Source: Vibrio maerlii (lineage in GTDB: Bacteria > Pseudomonadota > Gammaproteobacteria > Enterobacterales > Vibrionaceae). Taken from it: 64,000 bases of DNA. Location of the stretch: the NCBI RefSeq assembly GCF_003415655.1, contig NZ_QRHC01000001.1, positions 124,001 through 188,000 of the forward strand. The letters are read 5' to 3'. Every line of letters begins with the position of its first letter. Position 1 is the stretch's first letter. The translations under genes and the position numbers were made by a program. Positions 54,785 to 62,978 of this stretch are shown here, piece by piece. Below the pieces are notes generated by a model. It made no database searches. It had not been told where the DNA came from and saw nothing but the letters and a program-made list of their open reading frames with translations.

Positions 54785-55538
54785 CGCCTATCTTTGATGC
54801 TTCACTTTGTTTAATAATTATCAATTCTCTAAAAATTAAGTAGAATATATACCAACCATCGATAAGATAACGTCGGTACAATCTTTTAGGTGACTGAACA
54901 AGCCTATATAACCATTCCATAGATAAATGTCTAAATATTAATGGCGCACGCTTTTCCTCACCACTTAAAAATAGCATTGATGCACCAACACATAAAAATG
55001 AACCAGTTGCCCCGAAATCCAAAGCCTTATTAGCTAAGATTTCCTGTTGTGGGGATCCTACGCATAAAAAACAAATATCGGAATTACTATCAATTATAAA
55101 ATCAATACATCTCTTCACTTCTTTTGAGTCATTTATAAACCCCATAGGTGGATTGTAATGCTTTATATTTATGTTTTTAAATTTATCTTTAATAATAGAC
55201 ACTGTTGAACTTGAAGAGCCTATTATAGTAATTTGGTTATTTGTATCAATATCTAGCCTTTTCATTATTGAACATGTAAGTTCACTTCCAGGAATAGGAG
55301 TAGGTAAATTCAACGAAAAAAAACTCATTATCTTAAACAAAAATCTACTATCATTAACAGAGTAATTTGCTCTTAAATATAAATTTTTCAAATCTTCATT
55401 TTTATTCAACCTAATTATATGATCTACATTAGGAGTAACTACAAGTGTAGGTTTCTTATTATTGCCAATTATATTATCGATCAGTTGTTCAACATTTATA
55501 AAGTCAAACCTAGTGTTTGCAAAAATGATATTTTTCAT
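54771..55538 (-). CDS. WecG/TagA/CpsF-family glycosyltransferase
   Basis: This 255-residue protein has the family signature TLVVTPNVDHIIRLNKNEDL near the N-terminus, NYSVNDSRFLFKIM and the LCVGSPQQEILANKAL, then GSFLCVGASM segment of WecG-type enzymes. The family transfers an N-acetylaminosugar such as ManNAc to a lipid-linked acceptor, usually the second sugar of the repeat unit. The gene is AT-rich, overlaps manC by 14 bases and follows the sulfotransferase gene by 4 bases. Confidence 0.87.
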   Translation of the reverse strand: MKNIIFANTRFDFINVEQLIDNIIGNNKKPTLVVTPNVDHIIRLNKNEDLKNLYLRANYSVNDSRFLFKIMSFFSLNLPTPIPGSELTCSIMKRLDIDTNNQITIIGSSSSTVSIIKDKFKNINIKHYNPPMGFINDSKEVKRCIDFIIDSNSDICFLCVGSPQQEILANKALDFGATGSFLCVGASMLFLSGEEKRAPLIFRHLSMEWLYRLVQSPKRLYRRYLIDGWYIFYLIFRELIIIKQSEASKIGGEHE

Positions 55539-55542
55539 TAAA

Positions 55543-56361
55543 TCAGCCTTTAACCAATTTGGTTATTAAATATTTTGATCGCATAGATAAAGAATTATAT
55601 TTATTATTTGTTAACTTTAGTTCATTAGATCTATTCCTAGACTTCCATACCTCACGTTCATTTATTAAAGAACAGCTGTTCTTTTCAAAATTGAGCATAT
55701 CATTTGAATAATCTATATTTATTTCATCGCATACATTCTTTAAAGTTTTTTCTGCGTCATTAACTAGATCTTCGTAAGATACTTTAAAAAATAAATAATC
55801 GTTATTATTTATATAATTCACAGCTTTTCTATAGTGGTCTATCGCTCTGAATAGCCACAAACCTTCTCTGATATCAAAGAGATGAACCGATTCACACTCT
55901 AGATATAATCTAAGAAAGATAAATGTATTTTTTATTGCTGTTTTTATACGAAACTTTTCTTTACTCTCCCACATATCTTTTAATGAAGCTATATTATCTT
56001 TATAATCCCTTTCAATTAAAATAAATTTAACAGAATTATCTACCTCATAAATTTCTTTCGCATTGAAGAGATGATCTGGTGTCTTTTCCAACCAACCAAT
56101 ATACCCTTCAGATTTAGAATCAAACTCTTCTATAATCTTGTATATAAATTCCTTTTTATAAATTAAACCCTTGATAGCACGAGAGAAACCAAATCTATTT
56201 AAAAATCTAAACCTATAATAAGCAGAACTAAAGTTCTTGTTATTACCAAGACGAAAAGCATGCGTCTCCGGCATTGAATATACTTGACCTGAAGAGTAGA
56301 TCATACTTTGAAGTAATGTTGTCCCCGATCTCGGCACACCAACCAAGAATAATTTAATCAT
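55543..56361 (-). CDS. sulfotransferase family protein
   Basis: This 272-residue protein begins MIKLFLVGVPRSGTTLLQSM, the 5'-phosphosulfate-binding loop of PAPS-dependent sulfotransferases (residues about 8-15). KVSYEDLVNDAEKTLKNV and ERDYKDNIASL (near the 3'-phosphate-binding part) agree. It should transfer sulfate from PAPS to a sugar hydroxyl of the surface polymer. It overlaps the GT4 gene by 4 bases. The gene is AT-rich and lies inside the cys-flanked glycan cluster, so its substrate PAPS would be made by the same transcript. A role on glycolipid instead of polymer is possible. Confidence 0.88.
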   Translation of the reverse strand: MIKLFLVGVPRSGTTLLQSMIYSSGQVYSMPETHAFRLGNNKNFSSAYYRFRFLNRFGFSRAIKGLIYKKEFIYKIIEEFDSKSEGYIGWLEKTPDHLFNAKEIYEVDNSVKFILIERDYKDNIASLKDMWESKEKFRIKTAIKNTFIFLRLYLECESVHLFDIREGLWLFRAIDHYRKAVNYINNNDYLFFKVSYEDLVNDAEKTLKNVCDEINIDYSNDMLNFEKNSCSLINEREVWKSRNRSNELKLTNNKYNSLSMRSKYLITKLVKG

Positions 56362-57479
56362 AATAAACCCTCTAAAAACACACCTATTTTCTTATTATTA
56401 TCTTTCTTATAGCTTCTGATATAGGTTTCAAAATCTAAACTAGAGTTTATCATTTTAGCCATGGAGGGCGCATCATCGCAAATTAATACTTGGTCAGTTG
56501 AAAAATTAATCCCTCTCATTGCTTTAGATGTGCCAATTATTTTCTTTTTAGTGCTAATTGCTTCAAGGGATTTAATTTGAACACCCTCTCCTTCGATCGA
56601 AGGTATACATATAACTCGACCACTATGCAAAAATTCCGAAGAACTATCAACAAACCCTAAAATATCACATCTAGAATCTAAACTATAATTATCTAACCCT
56701 TTACCACCTATCCCTATTTTTATACACCCATCAATTAAAGGCAATACGTCATTAATAAACCAATCCAAGCCTTTTCTATTTGGTTCCCAAGTCCATGTTC
56801 CTAGAATAACTACATCGTAAATAGGGTTATCATTGACATCATTCATATTAATATCAAAATTAACATTAAACTCTACAAAAGGTAAATCAGTGTCAAATAC
56901 ATCAGAATCTTCCTTTTTTAGCACTACCAATCCATCAATACTACTTGATAACTTCCTTTCCTTTTCTTTAATTAGTTTATACTCTCTGGTATATATCTTA
57001 TTTAAAGCTTTGTTTGATGTAGAATTTGACAAACCTTTATATACTTCGTCTTCTTTATTATGGCAAATATAGACCAATTTGACATTTCTATTTTTGTAAA
57101 CACTTTCAACATATTGAAGCATTTGTCCGTGGTCGAACAAAATGTACTCATACTCTTCGCAGTTATCATTAATAAATTTATCAATATCACCATGGTAATA
57201 TTTTGAATATGTATATGGCGTATTATTAAGGTAACTTCTTATTAAATTCACAAAAGAAAAAAACAAATTTTCTCTAGACTCTATTGGTCGTTCTATCAAT
57301 AGTTTAATATTTCTGTCATTGACTTTCTCTCTCGCAAATCCGACTATATCAATATCAAAACCTTCTTCAATTAACTCCTTGATAATACCGTTAGTGACTA
57401 ACTCTCCTCCGGTTTTAGGATTTTCAAAAATAACCGTCGTAAGAAAAAGAATCCTTTTATCTTTTGTACTTATTTTCAT
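56358..57479 (-). CDS. glycosyltransferase family 4 protein
   Basis: This 373-residue protein has the GT-B fold pattern with an N-terminal GGELVTNGIIKELIEEGFDI motif. A C-terminal donor-binding half has IYDVVILGTWTWEPNRKG, DWFINDVLPLIDG and IPSIEGEGVQIKSLEAIST. These match GT4-type enzymes, though the EX7E motif is only partly seen (EGEGVQIKSLE). The acceptor and donor cannot be read; GDP-mannose is plausible given manBC. It overlaps the polymerase-like gene by 23 bases and the sulfotransferase gene by 4. Confidence 0.85.
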   Translation of the reverse strand: MKISTKDKRILFLTTVIFENPKTGGELVTNGIIKELIEEGFDIDIVGFAREKVNDRNIKLLIERPIESRENLFFSFVNLIRSYLNNTPYTYSKYYHGDIDKFINDNCEEYEYILFDHGQMLQYVESVYKNRNVKLVYICHNKEDEVYKGLSNSTSNKALNKIYTREYKLIKEKERKLSSSIDGLVVLKKEDSDVFDTDLPFVEFNVNFDINMNDVNDNPIYDVVILGTWTWEPNRKGLDWFINDVLPLIDGCIKIGIGGKGLDNYSLDSRCDILGFVDSSSEFLHSGRVICIPSIEGEGVQIKSLEAISTKKKIIGTSKAMRGINFSTDQVLICDDAPSMAKMINSSLDFETYIRSYKKDNNKKIGVFLEGLL

Positions 57480-58689
57480 ATCGTGAATAGTACCTTATTA
57501 TGAGTAAAATCAATATTAAATTCATTGAGCGAAAATATACTTCAGATTGCTGGATATATAAAACGTTATACAAGAGCAAATATAACAATACCTTAATGAA
57601 CTTATTTTCTACCGATGTAAATTTGAATAAACACTTTACAGATAGAAACATTATGGGTAAATAATATAATAAAAAACCTAACAACCCATATAAGAACATT
57701 CCTCCAAATATACCTATATCTACAGGAAAAAAATGATTGTAAAACGTTCTAAATCCGTCATGGTAATTATTACTCAAATTACCCATACCAAATAACCAAT
57801 TAAATCCCGTTTTCATCTCGTTTAATGCTATGGTAAAAGTTTCTATGCGGACATTAGAAGAACTATCAAGCCCAAATTCACCAGTTAATACCACTTTAAA
57901 AGCGTCAATAAAAGGTTCAAAAAAACCAATGGAATACAAATAACAAATTAACGGTATAGAAGTAAATGAAATTAATTTCAATTTTCTGTATTCTTTTTCC
58001 AAGAACAATATTATTATTGAAGTGTAGATAATAACAAAATTGAATGTTCTTCCTTTTTCCAAAAAGAAAATATAGAAGAATATTAAAGAAAAAATGATAT
58101 AACCAATTTTGTTAATAGGGTTCTTTAAAACCTCATAAAGAAAACTAAAATATAAATATGCAATAACAAACCTATCAAATTTAAACTTTATACCAAAACC
58201 TTCTTTGTATATCCCTAGAAGTTTTATATCTTTGTTTTCAGATAAAACAAAATTTATAGGGTCTGAGAAAATGTGGTTATACATGAAATACATCAGTAAT
58301 ATTATACTAATTAAGTCTAGTGCTAGTTTTACATCTCTTAATGTTAGATATTTTTTTATAAGCAAAATATATATTGTGGAACATATAAATACATTTAGAT
58401 AATATCTTTGTTTAAGAAGACCGTAAATTATCGGTTGTTCATAATTTAAATGAGCCATAACAGCACTTAAACAAAAAATAAATAAGCACATAAAACACAA
58501 TAAAAATATTATTCTAGGCAACTCTCCTAACAATAATAAGTATAATAAATATATAAAACAACATATAACAACTATAGGTTGCAGCGTAAATAACAGCCCT
58601 TCGTAAGAAGTACCCATAAATGGTTGGTTAGCAAATAAAATTAGTATCACAGCTAAAAATATTTGATAATATTTTTGTTCAAACCTCAA
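57457..58689 (-). CDS. O-antigen polymerase-like membrane protein (Wzy-like)
   Basis: This 410-residue protein has about eleven hydrophobic segments and a large loop (about residues 275-330) with FGMGNLSNNYHDGFRTFYNHF, the His-rich type of loop seen in polymerases. Wzy proteins are poorly conserved, so this is inferred from topology and position in the glycan cluster, next to a Stealth transferase. The DNA is very AT-rich. The start ATG overlaps the Stealth stop (4 bases). Confidence 0.75.
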   Translation of the reverse strand: MRFEQKYYQIFLAVILILFANQPFMGTSYEGLLFTLQPIVVICCFIYLLYLLLLGELPRIIFLLCFMCLFIFCLSAVMAHLNYEQPIIYGLLKQRYYLNVFICSTIYILLIKKYLTLRDVKLALDLISIILLMYFMYNHIFSDPINFVLSENKDIKLLGIYKEGFGIKFKFDRFVIAYLYFSFLYEVLKNPINKIGYIIFSLIFFYIFFLEKGRTFNFVIIYTSIIILFLEKEYRKLKLISFTSIPLICYLYSIGFFEPFIDAFKVVLTGEFGLDSSSNVRIETFTIALNEMKTGFNWLFGMGNLSNNYHDGFRTFYNHFFPVDIGIFGGMFLYGLLGFLLYYLPIMFLSVKCLFKFTSVENKFIKVLLYLLLYNVLYIQQSEVYFRSMNLILILLIIRYYSRYENKYKR

Positions 58690-59675
58690 TTTTCGAACTC
58701 ACTTTTAAACGGAAACTTTTCTATAAAAATACGTTCAAGTTCCTCCTTCATGGAAAGGTACTCTATTGAACTTATACTATCATTGTCATTAAGCACTATT
58801 ACTTTTTCACTTTTAAATGATAACTTTATATTCTCAATATCATCTGGTGATAAGTTATAGAAAACTCCTAGATCATCAGGGTTTTTGGGAATAAAGTTAT
58901 TCGTAACCAATTGATAGTATCTAAACAAGTAATGACTCACATTTTCTTTACTTCTAAACTTGCTTTCAGATGTAAATCTTATACTTGAATCACACTTATT
59001 ATAAACATCACTAATAACAGACTTTAAGTATGATTGTGGTAAGTGAGACTCATAAAAACCTGTCCACTGTTTCCATGGTAAAAGTAATAAATTCCTAATA
59101 TTGTACTTACAATATTTATAGTTAAATAGTTCGTTTAATTTCTTATCTCTTTTATTAACCAATTTGTTAAGTAAGCTTAAATTATTCATATTAGTCGGGC
59201 TTTCTTCAGACCCAAACTCAGCATTGCATACTAGGTAGTCAAGAGGTTTTCCGTTCTTAAAAAAATCAATTTTATCAACATCATTTACAATAAAGAAATC
59301 ATCATTAAAATATACAAACTTCTCTGATAACGATGCTATCTTTGGAAAATGTAATTCTATAACTCTCGAATTGAAAGTTGGCAAGTAATTTTCATCAATA
59401 TAATCTGAGTGTTTTACCACATTTATTTTCGGATGTTTTATGTTCAACCAGCTTGGTACGTGCCCATAAGTAACAAAGTGGATTTTATTCACCCAACTTG
59501 CGTACTTTGCTACTCCTCTAAACCAATATTTAAGTTGATCCCAATCTCTGTACCTCGAATCATTATTATTAGCTAAACCTTGTATATTCGATTTATGTCT
59601 TAAAAAATCCTCTTTCCAAGAACTATCCGTTTGATCTACCCAAGTAACAATGAAATCTATTTTTTCATTATTCAT
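58686..59675 (-). CDS. Stealth-family sugar-phosphate transferase
   Basis: This 329-residue protein has the conserved regions of the Stealth family: FIVTWVDQTDSSWK (CR1), RYRDWDQLKYWFRGVAKYA plus FVTYGHVPSWL and FVYFNDDFFIVNDV (CR2), and further conserved KQWTGFYESHLPQ and RFTSESKFRSKENVSHY regions. Stealth enzymes transfer hexose-1-phosphate, so the polymer may be linked by phosphodiesters. It overlaps cysN by 8 bases, so it is translated directly after it. Confidence 0.87.
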   Translation of the reverse strand: MNNEKIDFIVTWVDQTDSSWKEDFLRHKSNIQGLANNNDSRYRDWDQLKYWFRGVAKYASWVNKIHFVTYGHVPSWLNIKHPKINVVKHSDYIDENYLPTFNSRVIELHFPKIASLSEKFVYFNDDFFIVNDVDKIDFFKNGKPLDYLVCNAEFGSEESPTNMNNLSLLNKLVNKRDKKLNELFNYKYCKYNIRNLLLLPWKQWTGFYESHLPQSYLKSVISDVYNKCDSSIRFTSESKFRSKENVSHYLFRYYQLVTNNFIPKNPDDLGVFYNLSPDDIENIKLSFKSEKVIVLNDNDSISSIEYLSMKEELERIFIEKFPFKSEFEN

Positions 59676-61092
59676 AGTTCAGACACCTCCACTCCGGATA
59701 AAACTCTCTAACATACTTATTTAACGCAATCTCCGCCTCAGTATACTCTCTCTTAACTTCCAACTTATCACTGTCGACTGTCAGCTTACTAACCATCCCC
59801 GCACCAACCGTCACATTACTCATTCGGTCAATCACCACAAACGCACCGGTTTGTTTAATTTGCTTATATAGGTCAACGGCAATCGCTTCATTAAGGTTTA
59901 ATTCCACTAAACCAATAGAATTAAGATTCAAAGCTGTTAACTCATTACTATTGGCTTTAAGCTCAAGAGAATTAACGTCAATTTCGTTGTTAATTTTTGA
60001 TACTCGGCCAACAACTGTTTTCGCAGCAAACTTAAACAAATATTCTTTATTGGTCTGTAATGGTGCTTCCCCCATCCAAACCATATTTGCTTGGACTAAA
60101 TCACTTACTTTAGGTAGGTTGTTGCTGTGAACAAGCACATCACCACGGCTCACGTCGATTTCATCATTTAGCGTAAGTGTTACCGCATCACCTGCGATGG
60201 CTTGGTCAATTCCACCTTCAAAGGTCACAATGCTCTTCACTGTGCTTTGCTTGCCTGATGGCATTGCAGTGATTACATCACCAGGGCGAACTACGCCTGA
60301 TGCGATGGTGCCGCAAAAACCACGGAAATCTAGGTTCGGTCGGTTCACGTACTGCACTGGCATACGGAAGTCTTCAAGGTTTTTATCTTGCTCAACTTTT
60401 ACCGTTTCAAGGAGCTTCATTAGCGTGCCACCTGGATACCAATCCATGTGCTCACTTGGTGTTACTACGTTGTCGCCGTTTAGTGCAGAAATTGGTACAA
60501 AGCGTAGGTCTTGAATATCTAACTCTTTCGTCATTTCACGGTAATCAGCTTTGATCTTCTGGAATACCTCTTGGCTGTAATCCATCAGGTCCATCTTGTT
60601 TACTGCAACCACAATGTGCTTAATGCCCAGTAGTGAACAGATGTAACTGTGACGACGCGTTTGAGTTTGGATACCATGGCGTGCATCAACCATTACAATC
60701 GCTAGATCCGACGTTGATGCACCTGTTGCCATGTTACGTGTGTACTGCTCATGCCCTGGAGTATCGGCAATGATGAACTTACGCTTATCTGTCGAGAAAT
60801 AACGGTATGCCACATCAATAGTGATGCCCTGCTCTCGCTCAGACTGTAGGCCATCTACTAGTAACGCTAAGTCAAACTCTTTGTCAGTGGTGTTGAACTT
60901 TTGCGAGTCTTTTTCGATTGCTGCCATTTGATCTTCATAAATCAGCTTTGAGTCAAACAGTAACCGACCGATAAGCGTTGATTTGCCATCGTCTACAGAA
61001 CCACAGGTAATGAAACGCAGTAGATCTTTGTTTTCATGTTGTTTTAGGTATGCTTCGATGTCTGAAGCAATTAGATCAGATGCATGACTCAT
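59668..61092 (-). CDS. cysN: sulfate adenylyltransferase subunit 1 (GTPase)
   Basis: This 474-residue GTPase has G1 GSVDDGKSTLIGRLL, G3 DTPGHEQYT, G4 NKMD, a translation-factor-like second domain (YVNRPNLDFRGFCGTIASGV) and the usual CysN C-terminus. It drives APS formation by CysD using GTP. Fusion to a CysC kinase domain, seen in other bacteria, is absent; the separate cysC lies 11 kb downstream. It overlaps cysD by one base and the Stealth gene by eight. Confidence 0.95.
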   Translation of the reverse strand: MSHASDLIASDIEAYLKQHENKDLLRFITCGSVDDGKSTLIGRLLFDSKLIYEDQMAAIEKDSQKFNTTDKEFDLALLVDGLQSEREQGITIDVAYRYFSTDKRKFIIADTPGHEQYTRNMATGASTSDLAIVMVDARHGIQTQTRRHSYICSLLGIKHIVVAVNKMDLMDYSQEVFQKIKADYREMTKELDIQDLRFVPISALNGDNVVTPSEHMDWYPGGTLMKLLETVKVEQDKNLEDFRMPVQYVNRPNLDFRGFCGTIASGVVRPGDVITAMPSGKQSTVKSIVTFEGGIDQAIAGDAVTLTLNDEIDVSRGDVLVHSNNLPKVSDLVQANMVWMGEAPLQTNKEYLFKFAAKTVVGRVSKINNEIDVNSLELKANSNELTALNLNSIGLVELNLNEAIAVDLYKQIKQTGAFVVIDRMSNVTVGAGMVSKLTVDSDKLEVKREYTEAEIALNKYVREFYPEWRCLNYE

Positions 61093-62009
61093 TAGAAGTA
61101 GCCCTCACGTTTTTTCTTTTCCATTGAACCTGATGAATCGTGGTCGATTGCTCGGCCTTGACGCTCAGAGGTTGTGGTTAGTAGCATTTCTTGAATGATT
61201 TCTGGTAGCGTTGTTGCTTCTGACTCGACTGCGCCTGTTAGCGGGTAGCAGCCAAGAGTGCGGAAGCGAACCATCTTTTCTTGGATCTCTTCGCCTTCTT
61301 CGATTGGCATACGCTCGTCGTCTACCATGATTAACATGCCGTCACGGTCTACTACCGGGCGCTTCTCTGCTTTATATAGAGGCACGATGTCGATGTTCTC
61401 TAGGTAGATGTATTGCCAAATGTCTAGCTCAGTCCAGTTTGATAGTGGGAATACTCGGATTGATTCGCCTTTATCTACTTTGCCGTTGTATACATTCCAC
61501 AGTTCTGGACGCTGGTTTTTAGGGTCCCAACGGTGGTTTTTGTCGCGGAATGAGTAAACACGTTCTTTTGCGCGAGACTTTTCTTCGTCACGACGTGCGC
61601 CGCCGAATGCTGCATCAAAACCGTATTTGTCTAGTGCTTGCTTTAGACCCTGAGTTTTCATGATGTCGGTATGCTTTGAGCTGCCGTGTACGAATGGGTT
61701 GATGCCCATTTCGATACCTTCAGGGTTTTGGTGAACGATGAGGTCCATACCAATCTTTTCTGCCATTTGATCACGGAACTGGATCATCTCTTTGAACTTC
61801 CAGTTGGTGTCTACGTGCATCAGAGGGAACGGAGGTGTACCTGGTGCGAACGCTTTGCGTGCTAGGTGTAGCATGACTGCTGAATCTTTACCGATAGAGT
61901 AAAGCATTACAGGGTTGTCGAACTCGGCTGCTACTTCACGAATGATGTGGATAGATTCCGCTTCTAGTTGTTTGAGGTGCGTTCTTCGCATTTGATCAAG
62001 TTGTGTCAT
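61092..62009 (-). CDS. cysD: sulfate adenylyltransferase subunit 2
   Basis: This 305-residue protein has the PP-loop [48 protein letters not shown] and [15 protein letters not shown], all CysD hallmarks. It forms APS and pyrophosphate from ATP and sulfate. It is the first gene of the long minus-strand run that continues through the glycan cluster. Repeat cluster 10, not a recognisable CysB site, lies directly upstream. Confidence 0.95.
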   Translation of the reverse strand: MTQLDQMRRTHLKQLEAESIHIIREVAAEFDNPVMLYSIGKDSAVMLHLARKAFAPGTPPFPLMHVDTNWKFKEMIQFRDQMAEKIGMDLIVHQNPEGIEMGINPFVHGSSKHTDIMKTQGLKQALDKYGFDAAFGGARRDEEKSRAKERVYSFRDKNHRWDPKNQRPELWNVYNGKVDKGESIRVFPLSNWTELDIWQYIYLENIDIVPLYKAEKRPVVDRDGMLIMVDDERMPIEEGEEIQEKMVRFRTLGCYPLTGAVESEATTLPEIIQEMLLTTTSERQGRAIDHDSSGSMEKKKREGYF

Positions 62010-62054
62010 CGTTCTTTATTCTCTGACGTATTGGCAAATAGTGTTTTGTCTTTG

Positions 62055-62960
62055 CAACCCCTCCCAGCCTCCCCTTATATCAACTTGGGAGATCCCTTGG
62101 CTTTGATGCTCAAGGGGAGGAGCTTGCTTATTTACTCGACGGTCGTCCGTGGGTGTCGGAAATTTGTGGGGTCTGCATCGTTAATGCAGAGAGTATGAAA
62201 TGACTCTGGCCCCGGTGTTGTTCTGTGTTGCTTACTCTTGACTTTCGTCCATGGGGTCAGAGTTTTGTTTGATTCTTTTCGAAATTAATGAGTAATTGGT
62301 ACGCATTGATTTCGGAAAAGAATATACATAAGGTTGCGTTGATTGTAAAGCGTACCTTGTACACAAATTTGAATTTATTTTATAGAGGTGGGAAGAACGG
62401 GAAAGAGCAAAGGTTTATCGCTAGCAACCCCTCCTAGCCTCCCCTTGTGTTGGCTTGGGTGGTCCCTTGGGTTTTGGGGTTAAGGGGAGGAGTTAAGAGC
62501 GGGGGTGCGTGAATGGGGTCAGAGTTGCAGTCGGCTCTGAACGCATTGAATGTTCGGAATCATGCGGTGACTCTGACCCCTGGAGTTGGTGGTCGATTTG
62601 AGGGCGGTGAACGGGGTCAGTGTCTGGTGTGCTCTATGCTGAAAGTATTGTGGTTACTTCGAAGTTCACTGTTGTTGGAGCTATGCGCATTCTTGACACT
62701 GACCCCAAGATAGCCCCGATTCATTGCTAGCAACCCCTCCCAGCCTCCCCTTGTATTGGCTTTGGGTGGCACCTTGGGTTTCGGGGTTAAGGGGAGGAGT
62801 TCAAAGAACAGGTTCTAGGTCACTTCGCTTGTAGGACGGGCTGCGCCCTATAGAACGCTTCGCTCACAGAAAGAGAAAAAGCGAGATTCCCTATCTCGCT
62901 CGTTCCTCACTGTAGGGAATGACGGGGCTGAGTCACAGATAATGCAGTGGCACTGACCCC
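62055..62960. repeat. palindromic repeat cluster 10, inverted relative to the others
   Basis: No gene lies in 62010-62978. All modules are in the reverse orientation: C 62055-62130; an A-like pair of arms facing outward (GACTCTGGCCCC near 62201 and GGGGTCAGAGT near 62254); C 62420-62501; A 62515-62580; B 62613-62706; C 62726-62800; D 62813-62875; E 62881-62925; and a final GCACTGACCCC half of B at about 62951-62960. The cluster separates the cys-glycan run from the Wzc kinase gene. Confidence 0.9.
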
Positions 62961-62978
62961 AAGTTAGCTAAGTTAGGG

